In this document: one piece after another, positions 55,801 to 64,000 of the stretch
Layout of the letters: each line of letters begins with the position of its first letter
Numbering within the stretch: position 1 is the stretch's first letter
Source of the DNA: Sequoia sempervirens
Taxonomy: Eukaryota; Streptophyta; Pinopsida; Cupressales; Cupressaceae
DNA length: 64,000 nt
Direction: 5' to 3'
Assembly (NCBI GenBank): GCA_007258455.2
Contig: VDFB02373365.1
Coordinates: 219,738,162-219,802,161, forward strand
The notes under the pieces: model-generated
Databases searched by the model: none
The model's input: only the letters and a program-made list of their open reading frames with translations
What the model was told of the DNA's origin: nothing
Position numbers and translations under genes: made by a program

Positions 55801-56712
55801 TTCTCTTTCATGCATATCATTCTAAAAAACTATAAAGTGCATTATTTTGTGCTCTAAATTCTCCAAGACTATGCATGTGCTAAAAAATTTGATGAGAAAT
55901 TGGCCTATTACAATCCCATATGATGTTTTTCCTTCTAGGTAACTCCCTCAAAAAGTAAAATAGTAGATAAACTACCAATGTCCCAAGCTTAAGGATTGTT
56001 TCTTTTTCTTGATCAGGCTCGGATTTTCCATAAGTTGTTTTTGAAGAAACTCACACAAATTATAGCCTCTTTCATTTACTACCATTTCGTATGTAGTATG
56101 AATTGTTGTGGAAGACACAAAATTCCCTCGATTGGTGAAATATATTTTTTGTCCAATTATGATTGAAGCATACATCAGAACTGGGTTTGCTATAGGTTTA
56201 GTAGTTAAATCTCTTCCATCAAATGTGGCCCCACTTAGCTTCATAACTCCATCATTTTTCATAGCTTTCAACACTACCAAGGGTCCAGTGGCACAAAGAC
56301 CAATTGAAACTTGTATCACCTCCTTGGTAATTAACCCAACTACACTTGTCCACATGAATTTATCATGCACCCTACTTAGTGCCATCCTAAAAAATTTAGA
56401 GTCCATTTAATTTAAAAGGTTAGGGAACCAATTCCAGACATCCAACTTCTTCCTTACTAGGTTTTCATATTCAAGTTTTATAGAATGATCATCTCCTGTC
56501 AATTCTTACATCCATAAATCCCTAAGTTCTTGATGGTTAAATTCTTCCAACTTACAATGAATGCATATTCTAGTGTCTTCAATGGGTAAGACATTAATAG
56601 GAATGTGATAGAATGCACCCACGAGATCCATTTCAAGGGCTTTCGAAGAATACCTCCTGAATTTGTGTTGGAGTCTCTCGAAAACTTCCATAATAGTAGG
56701 ACTAGCCATTTC
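52890..56712 (-). pseudogene. H long ORF of unknown function
   Basis: Starts at ATG 56,709 (MASPTIMEVFERLQHK). The best preserved block (56,406-55,972) includes HDKFMWTSVVGLITKE, GLCATGPLVVLKAMKNDGVM, IIIGQKIYF and YEMVVNERGYNLCEFL. The same block lies in element I at 59,870-60,222. Further on are a basic TRSSKRKN/RKRRVKQNSNRKR region (about 55,300-55,150), an alpha-helical piece (54,832-54,407), a Lys/Glu run (54,350-54,150) and a duplicated 110-residue segment (53,940-53,280). Many stops. I do not recognise the family; it is not protease, RT, RNase H or integrase. Confidence 0.6.
53282..53941 (-). repeat. 330 bp tandem duplication in the H ORF
   Basis: 53,282-53,613 and 53,614-53,941 are about 90% alike by eye. 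On the minus strand each encodes AYHKGNDLINESIRAL, PGVTTDDSLA, IENxKCVVDSIK and LILQDKC. The spacing, about 330 bases, is 110 codons, so the duplication keeps frame. Confidence 0.85.
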
Positions 56713-56911
56713 TTTTCCTCAAGTTACTTATAGAGATGCTTCAATTTAAAATTCACAAAGTTCAGATAATAGTAAATACCTTCTAAAGATTTTTTGAAAA
56801 CTAGGGTTTTATGCCAGCTTTTTCAAATCACTTTTCAACTTTCTTCAGCTCGCTCCACTTCTTCCAATTTGCAAATGTGATTTAATTAGACTTAGTTTCT
56901 TACTTTATGTA

Positions 56912-56916
56912 TTACA
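56912..56916. repeat. Target-site duplication of I, left (TTACA)
   Basis: TTACA, repeated at 61,839-61,843. Confidence 0.88.
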
Positions 56917-57991
56917 TGTTCAAAAGAGACACTGAAAATGAATTTTGGTGTTGTCATTGATGGAAACCCTAGTTTGTGACATATCCACATAACATCATTT
57001 GCTTATACCGACAGTCAGATTGAGGACAGTCAGGAAGAACAAAACATCCAACAGTTTGGTGATCATCGATTCACTTGCAGATTCCCAATTGTTATTTTGA
57101 GTTGTGGATCTCATGGGAGGTCTATTAGTACATCTGATTTGTTGAACTTGGAAATCTTAGTTCCTTGTATTAAGTCTTGTGTGAGTTTGGAAATTTGGTT
57201 GGTTACTTTCTTGTTTATCAGTATTTTGGGGCCAACTCAGTTGATGTAATATGTTGCGGCTATTCAAGGAATGTTTGATCAAATATTTTTGTGTTTGGTC
57301 ATTATGTTTTGGGTCCAAGCTAAGTTGTGGGTGATTGTTGTGGATGCGCATTGGATAACTCTTAAGATTTGATCTGACATGTTGCAATTAAATTGCTAGT
57401 TGCGGATATATATGTATGATCTCTTATATATTTTTGGTTAGTGTGCGTGGTGTGTAGATGTGTATTGCAAATACCAGAAGAGTGTTAAGACAATTTTATG
57501 CATAGTTTCACTTGCACATAAAGATTTTGTAGAGCGAGTCAGAGTAGAGCAGAGAAGAAGTTCTGTATCAGTTAGAAGGACAAAAGATTGACAACCGAGC
57601 TTAACCATAACTGTAATCAAGAATTTGTAGATGCTATTCCTTCATTTCATTCTCTTGGATCTAATCCCAATATCTATAAGGTAGTGTGCCTTCCTATTTT
57701 GAGTAGTGAGCTCTAAGCAGTGTGCTTGAATGCAACTGCATTCCCATATTGTAAACTTCCTTTTGAGTATGCTCAGATTATATTGTGGATTGGCCATCCA
57801 CCATGGTTTTTCCCCTAACAGGGTTTCCATGTAAAAATACTTGTATTATGGTGTTGTGGTTATTTTCTTTCTATTTCTGCATACTTCTCCTGGTTAAATA
57901 TTTTAAGTGGATTAATAATAAAAATAATAAAGTAAATTTTTGTAGTTCACACTGATTCACTCCCCCTTCTCAATGTTGCTTGTTTCCAATA
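56917..57991 (+). repeat. I 5' LTR
   Basis: 1,075 bp, TGTTCAAAAGAG...TTTCCAATA. Contains TGTTGTCATTGATGG, common near the start of SIRE-like LTRs. From 57,240 it matches 61,053-61,838. Confidence 0.85.
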
Positions 57992-58010
57992 ATTGGTATT
58001 AGAGCTAGTT
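57992..58010 (+). other. I primer-binding site
   Basis: ATTGGTATTAGAGCTAGTT directly after the LTR; TGGTATTAGAGC differs by one base from the initiator-Met site TGGTATCAGAGC. Confidence 0.75.
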
Positions 58011-58058
58011 GCTTGAAAGAATTCTAACATCTTGGGGAGATCTTAGAAAGAGTTTTCA

Positions 58059-59010
58059 ATGGATACAAGAAGTCTTCAACAACAACTTATGGTGGCCCTG
58101 GATGATCTTGACCAATCAAAATATGAGAATCAGGAACTGTAGGAAAGTCTTGAGAATACAGAAAAATTCATCCAGTCACTAAAAGACAAAATAAATGAAT
58201 CAAGAGAGAAAATAAAGGAATTATGTGATCAGCTCAAGTAGAAGAACAAAAGCATGGAAGACGAACAACTCAGTCATGCCTTGAAGGAGAAAACAAATGA
58301 AGAAAATCTTGCTCAATCCTTGAAATAAAAATCTGAACAATGCAGCCGATTGGATAATGAATTGGAACAATCTAAAAATAGTGAGGAAATGCTTGAAAAA
58401 CAACTTGATGATCTCAGAGATGAATTTACTGCTGCAAATGAGTACAAGGAGAAATTCAAAGCTAGTTCAACCAAACTTGATGAACTGATTAAAGGTCAGA
58501 CGACTGATGGTGATAGGTGAGGTCTTGGATATGAAGAAGGAGAAAGTTCTGGATCTAGACAAGGAATATTCCGACAAGGAAATTAGATGAATGGAGCCAA
58601 AAGAAATATGGTGAGACAACCAAATGCTCAGAAATTCAATGGTTATTGTTTTACTTGCAACAAATTCGTTCATATGGCTTCTTAGTGTAGAAGTAGGATG
58701 AATTCAAGTGGACCATCATTCTTAGTTCAATGCTTTAATTTCTATAAGGTCATAAGTCAAGCGAATGTAGAGTTATGATGAATAAATTTCATAGAAATGT
58801 TAGATGTTATACATGCAACAGATTTGGGCATATTTCTAACCAATATAGATCAAGGAAAAATTAGTGGACCAGTTGGTCTAATCAGATAAATGTTGTGTGC
58901 TACAACTACAACAAAGTTGGACATATTGCTAGATCCTGTTGGAATAGAAGAGGTCTGGTAAAAAAAAATACACAACAGGATGTCAAAGGAAAAGGGAAAG
59001 TCACTACAAA
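58059..59010 (+). pseudogene. I Gag: coiled coil and four zinc knuckles
   Basis: ATG at 58,059 (MDTRSLQQQLMVALDDLDQ). A Lys/Glu/Gln-rich coiled-coil region runs to about 58,490, then GLGYEEGESS, then four knuckle remains: CFTCNKFVHMAS-stop-C (58,647), CFNFYK...(58,735, frameshifted), CYTCNRFGHISNQY (58,811) and CYNYNKVGHIARSC (58,900). Only some keep all metal ligands. It would bind nucleic acid. About ten stops. The C-terminal half of a copia-type Gag is the nearest resemblance. Confidence 0.7.
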
Positions 59011-59556
59011 TGTGATCAGGAGGAAAATGTAGAAGATATGGGTGAAAAAGAATCCCTCTATCAAAGGAAATGTGCCAGCACTAGGATCTGCTTTTGGTAA
59101 TTCCTTTGGGAACTAGTTTTAAGCCTTTGGCTTAGGGGGAGCTTTTAGAAAAATCCTTCAACCTCCCCTTATAGGAAAGTGATACTAGAATGTGGACTAG
59201 TCGAGTAGGTGGATCAATGCTTTTTAGATGTTGTTTAACCAGATTGGAGCCAGTATTGTAGAATTTTGGAGATCCGTAGAAAAATTATTTGTCTTAGTGC
59301 TTGAAATCAGAGTAAATGGATGAGCTAGGGTTAAGGCATTTATTACAACAAAAAGGGTTAGTTGTGCGAGTGATAAAAAGCCATTTTTATCTTTCATTTG
59401 TCACTTTGCATTTTGAAGGAAGTAGTTTGAAGAGCCCTGGAGTGAACTTTGTTGAATTGTGGAGAGATTCAAAGAATGGAGAAGAATCTGTGATCGAACT
59501 TTGATTCAATGAAAAGGTATTTTTTGAAAAACCTATGAATTTGTGAATTTTCAATC

Positions 59557-61020
59557 ATGGCCACTCCTTTGGTAGTCAAATTCAATGACATACTATGGCC
59601 TAAATTCAAATTACATCCCTATAAGTATGTTGAGACCGAACCCTTAGGAGCGTTTTCATTTGTGTCATATGGAGTTTTGCACACTAAGGATATTAGGCAA
59701 TAAATTGATTCAAACATTGAAGAGTTGAGCACCTCTCAAATAATGAATATGTATTCCCATCATATAGTTGGAGAATATTTTATTGTAAAACTGGAATTTC
59801 AAACCCTAGAAGAGAAGAAGTTTGAGCAGTTTGTGAGATTTCCCATATTTGAGGAAAATGAATGGGTTAGATACATTTTGAGCCATGTTCATGTTGAATT
59901 CATGTGGCTAAATATACCCTTCAAAATCACAAAAGAGGCTAGATATGTAGTAATAGGTCTTAATTCCACCGATAGACTTCCAGTCTTGAAATCCATAAAG
60001 AATGACATGGTTACTAAGGCAACAGGCACGCAATGGGATAGAAGCGTGACGACAATAGAAGGCATTGCTGAAGTGGATGTGAAATTTTCATCAATGGTCA
60101 TTGGTTACAAGATATACTATTCTGGCCAAGATAATTCTATATCTGGTACGACCATCTATGCAACTTATGAAATGGTAAAGAAAAATGTAGAATATGACTT
60201 GTGTGACTTGCCCATAAGTTAGTTGTTGGAGAATCTAAGTAAAATCAAGAAAGACAAGAAGAATACTTTTAAATATGGTAATCTACTATTGTACTTTTTT
60301 TTCTATTTCATGAATGAGGTTCTAGGTATTGGAAGTGTACATTGGAAAAATAATGAGCCTGTAGTTGTTCAGATAAGGAACATGTTGTTTGGAATGGGTG
60401 ATCATCAGATTAGGAATACTACCCTTTGGGGGTACTTAAAAAATTTCTAGAATATGATGCATTCCAGGGAAAGAACTCCCACTTCAATTGTGGAACAATA
60501 GAAACATACTATCTGCTTCATGGTAGATATTGACCAAGGTCATATGGAAGCTGCTAATCCCAGAACAATTTGGATCATTCCAATGGGATACAGAGTAGAG
60601 GATAACATTCTAAAGATGTATGCAAAACACTTTTTGAATTCACCTCTGGATCAAGGAGAAGAGAGGTTTGGAACAAATGCAGAGAAAAGTATGTAGGTTC
60701 ATGAGGAATTGAGAAAAATGGTGATAGTTAGAAAAGTAAGAAAATAGATAGAAGTTTTTTTAGAAAGGATGGGCTTACCTGTAGAAGCTTTGAGAGAAGC
60801 AAGAAGAAGGAGAGATGAGGCAGAAGTAGTAGAAGTGAAAGAAAAAATAGAGTTTGCTAGTCCTAGTGCATCCTTTGCCCGCACTAGATCTATAAGGAGT
60901 TCCCCTCCAGCCAAGCCAACTCAAGAAAAGTCTTCCCATAAAAGGAAGAAGAATAAAAGTAAAAGAACTTATAAGCCTATTTAAGAAGATGAGGAAACAA
61001 AATTAGAAGAAGTATTGAGA
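59557..61020 (+). pseudogene. I ORF2, relative of the H long ORF
   Basis: ATG at 59,557 (MATPLVVKFND), stop at 59,701-59,703, long open piece 59,725-60,222 with SHVHVEFMWLNIPFKITKEA, GLNSTDRLPVLKSIKNDMVTK, MVIGYKIYY, GTTIYATYEMV and YDLCDL. Then pieces to 60,450, and a basic C-terminus 60,769-60,984 (EALREARRRRDEAE, KRKKNKSKRTYKP). Both elements begin MA(T/S)P and share the FMW...ITKE...GL...VLK...KND order. Function unknown. Confidence 0.65.
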
Positions 61021-61048
61021 GAAGTAAAAGCTACTAGAACTCAGGTTG

Positions 61049-61838
61049 TCGAGTTAATGTAATATGTTGCGGATATTCAATGAATGTTTTATCAAATGTT
61101 TTTGTGTTTGGTAATTATGTTTTGGGTCCAAGCTAAGTTGTGGATGATTTTTGAGGATGCACATTGGATAACTCTTAAGATTTGAGTCGACAAGTTGCTA
61201 GTATTCTCAAGTTTTATTTGGAGCTGACATGTTGCAATTAAATTTCTAGTCACGGATATCTATGCATGATCTCTTATATCTTTTTGGTGAGTGTGCATGG
61301 TGTTTTTATGTGTATTGTGAATACTAGAAGAGTGCTAGGATGATTTTATGCATAGTTTTACTTGTGCATAAATATTTTGTAGAGTGAGTCAAAGTAGACC
61401 AGAGCAGAAGTTCAGCATCAGTTAGAAGGACAGAAGATTGAAAACTAAGCTTAACCAAAACTATAATCAAGCATTTGTAGATGCTATTCCATTAGTTCAT
61501 TCTCTTGGATCTAATCCAAATCTCTGTAAGGAAGTGTGCCTTCCTATTTTGAGCAATGAGCTCTAGGCAGTGTCCCTAAATGCAAGTGCATTCCCATATT
61601 GTAAACTTCCTTTTGAGTATACTCAGATTATATTGTGGATTGGCCATCCACCATGGTTTTTCCCCTAACAGGGTTTCCACATAAAAATCCTTATGTTATG
61701 GTGTTGTGGTTATTTGCTTTCTGTTTCTGCATACTTCTCCTAGTTAAATATTTTTTAAGTGGATTAATAATCAGAATAATAAAGTAATTTTTGTAGAACA
61801 CTGATTCACCCCCCTCTTAGTGTTGCTTGTTTCCAACA
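61049..61838 (+). repeat. I 3' LTR, 5'-truncated
   Basis: Matches 57,236-57,991 of the 5' LTR and lacks its first about 320 bp. No polypurine tract precedes it. It ends TTTCCAACA followed by TTACA. Confidence 0.82.
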
Positions 61839-61843
61839 TTACA

Positions 61844-62130
61844 AAATTTTCCCTAATTTTGCATTAAATGCACTCCAACTTCAAAAAGCTGATAAACACT
61901 TTGTAGAAACACTAGTAACCCTAAGATGCTCCACAATTCTTTAGATTTGCATATTTTTTACCAAATATTTCTTGAATATTAATCTTCAAAATAATGCTTT
62001 ACACCATATATCCTCGTGTTCACTGCTTGACACTTCTTATATCAGGGGTTTATTAGATTTCCTAGTTATTGCTCCCCTTGAAACCATTGTTGGGTTTAGT
62101 TCTTAGAAGAAGCACTTGCACCAAGTGCAG
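61844..62130 (-). other. H inner spacer
   Basis: The H sequence resumes after I; AT-rich, no protein motif. Confidence 0.5.
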
Positions 62131-63194
62131 ATGCAGATGCATTTGATTCATCCTTATTCTCAGGTTCTTCCTTTTTCTTCTAAATATTTTCCATTTCTTT
62201 TCTTACTTCAGGAGGATCCACTATGTTCACAGGTTTATTCTTTTATTCCAGATTAGCTTTCTTCTCAATTTTATTTCTACAAAATTTGGAAATGTGTCCT
62301 AGTTTATTGTAGGTGTAGCACACAACTTGTTTCTGACCAAATTGATTTGGATTTATCCTTGATTTGCACTGATTAGCTTTATGTCCAAAATCATAACATA
62401 CATAACAATAGCCTTGAAAATATTGATTCATGCTACCAATATTGAATCTATTCATAATTGCCTAAATTCTACACTCTATAGCTCTATGCCCAAACTTATT
62501 GCAAGAAAAGCATTGCCTAGTACAAAATCCATCATTTTGATTCATTCTATTCTAGTTCATTCTACTTCTACATTTTGTCACCCTATGACCAAATTTATTA
62601 CATGAAAAATAAATTCCATTAAAATATGGGTACCTTTGAGTATTATGTTGTTGAATAGGAGATATGGGTACCTTGAGTCTTCCTCTGATTGTTCATTTTG
62701 TTGGGAACCTGATTTTCCTTTAAACTTTGTCCTTCTTCAATTCCTAGACCTCCTTTATCCTTAGATGGTTTCTAAAATTCAATCAATTCATCAAGATTTG
62801 TGGTACTTTCTTTGAATTTATCCTCATGATCTTTTCCCTGCACTAAGTCATATCTTAGTGTCACCACTTCTTGTTCAATCTTTGTGCATTCATCAATTTT
62901 TCTCTAGATTTCATCTTTCTGAAATTCTTCAATTATTTTCTTTTCTTCCACTTGCAACTTTAGTCTAGTCTTGTCTTCATTAGCCTTCTTCAACTAATCA
63001 TTGACTTCTCTATTCCTTTCTTTGAATTTCTTGATTTGTTCTCTTATCTTTTTGATACATTCATTAGCTTCTTTCAGGTTTTCCTTCAGAGATTCTTTTT
63101 CATCTTCACTTTTGTCCAAATATTTAAGAGTAGCATGAAGTTCCTCAGTTGCAGAGATCTCTTCCAAAGGAACAAGATAATTTTTATCATCCAT
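62131..63194 (-). pseudogene. H Gag: coiled coil and zinc knuckles
   Basis: Minus strand. ATG at 63,194 (MDDKNYLVPLEEI). A Lys/Glu-rich coiled coil runs to about 62,800, a GGLGIEEGQS-type joint at about 62,745, then knuckles FSCNKFGHRVTKC, CFSCNKFGHRAIEC, CYVCYDFGHKANQC and CYTYNKLGHISKFC between 62,630 and 62,270. Two of these keep the CX2CX4HX4C pattern. Same plan as the I Gag. Stops interrupt it near 63,000, 62,920 and 62,460. Confidence 0.75.
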
Positions 63195-63245
63195 GTGTTC
63201 AATCTTCAAGATCTTCCTTAAGTTGTTAAGCTTCTCAAAAGGAAC

Positions 63246-63262
63246 CAAGTTCTAATGCCAAT
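63246..63262 (-). other. H primer-binding site
   Basis: The minus strand reads ATTGGCATTAGAACTTG after the LTR end TTAAACA. It resembles a worn initiator-Met site. Confidence 0.6.
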
Positions 63263-64000
63263 TGTTTAACACACATAATACTGAGAGGGGGGTGAATCAA
63301 TATTCTACCAAACTAATTGATTACTAACCATCCAAATATTAAAATGTATCTTTCTCCACTAGTAAGTAAAAACATGAAAATGAAGATAACATCACACAAC
63401 ACATAGAAACTTGGATATTTACATGGAAAACCCAAAGTGGGAAAAACCACGGTGAGGATTAACTCACAATATATTATAATTGGTTACAAAATATTACATG
63501 ACACACTGCCAGGACACACTGTCCTTGAAAGGCTCATGACTAGAGTACATGAGATATGGCTTACTGCTAGAATAAAAAAATATATGGATCACTTCTAGAG
63601 ATGTGAACTAAAGGAAATACACCTTCTAAGTGTTGAGTATAGTTCCAATTGAGCTTTGAAAGATGGAAAGTACTACACTGGATTGTAGGTGTACAAAAAC
63701 TATCATGAATGACCATATCACTTCATCACATACCTCACATAATCACTTCTTTTCATTTCTCTTTCTCGATCTTTCTCTCAAAAATCATACATCTATGTAT
63801 ATCTCAAATACATATATATATGCTCAATACAAAGATATTCCATATACAAACGGTTCATACATCAATTAGGTTGGCCTAATTGGATGTAAAAATACATAAT
63901 TCAAAATATCTTGTTGGCCACAAAACAAAGCTTCTTTGGCACTCAACTAAAAATGAAAGACATAATTTAGGTCATCCTGGACCTAAAAAACAATCCTTCA
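63263..64000 (-). repeat. H 5' LTR (partial, cut by window end)
   Basis: 738 bases matching 51,579-52,330. It runs off the window, so the right target duplication cannot be tested. Confidence 0.88.

Larger units (their letters stand above)
56917..61838 (+). mobile_element. Element I: non-autonomous LTR element nested in H
   Basis: 4.9 kb, 5' LTR 56,917-57,991, a 5'-shortened 3' LTR from about 61,049 to 61,838, duplication TTACA. Inside: primer site, gag with coiled coil and four zinc knuckles, then an ORF related to the H long ORF. No pol. It is a smaller relative of H, in reverse orientation. Confidence 0.88.
51579..64000 (-). mobile_element. Element H: large non-autonomous LTR element, runs off the window
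   Basis: 3' LTR at 51,579-52,738 and the start of the 5' LTR at 63,263. Inside, on the minus strand: primer site, gag with coiled coil and zinc knuckles (63,194-62,140), a long unknown ORF (56,712-52,900), polypurine tract. No protease, RT or integrase is seen. Element I is inserted at 56,917-61,838. The ...AACA|ATTGGCATTAGAAC boundary resembles Ty1/copia SIRE-type elements, but that placement is tentative. Confidence 0.8.

Overview
This is gene-free plant chromatin. All 64 kb can be read as nested and adjacent LTR retrotransposons in various states of decay, with no host gene I can support. The AT-rich composition, LTRs longer than 1 kb, insertions within insertions and absence of genes fit a large plant genome. 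A gymnosperm is my inference; no host marker proves it.

Left block, 1-26,221. Element A (+, 17,447-26,221) is a gag-only Ty3/gypsy element. Element C (-, 1,874-17,446) has a Tat-type pol with two RNase H domains and sits inside A's 5' LTR, so the two lie head to head. C is interrupted by element Y (-, 2,697-10,227), a complete gag-pol Ty3/gypsy element with target duplication ACTTA that splits the zinc finger of C's integrase. C is probably also interrupted by the end of element F (1-1,873), whose LTR carries a GC-rich minisatellite. A small inverted-repeat element lies in C's leader.

Middle block, 26,222-42,923. An old minus-strand element D (inner part 26,222-29,579, long LTR from 29,580) was entered by element B (+, 29,648-38,352, duplication GTAAT). 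B is a second gag-only element related to A. A solo LTR of the same group (E, 41,153-42,789) follows.

Right block, 42,919-64,000. Element G (-, 42,924-49,199, duplication ATAGC) is a shortened relative of A and B. After a stretch of old debris comes element H (-, 51,579 to beyond the window), a gag-plus-unknown-ORF element without pol. H is entered by its smaller relative I (+, 56,917-61,838, duplication TTACA).

How the parts relate. A, B, C, E and G share LTR architecture. A, B, C and G also share the primer-binding site (TTTTGGTGAAC). A and B carry gag and an altered protease-like domain but no reverse transcriptase or integrase; C carries protease-RT-RNase H-integrase but no recognisable gag. 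This looks like a helper/parasite set, although C here is dead. The most unusual non-coding signal is a family of hairpins with a constant GGACT/AGTCC clamp, variable but matching inner arms, and pairs spaced about 113-118 bp apart in LTRs and leaders. H and I share an ORF of unknown function.
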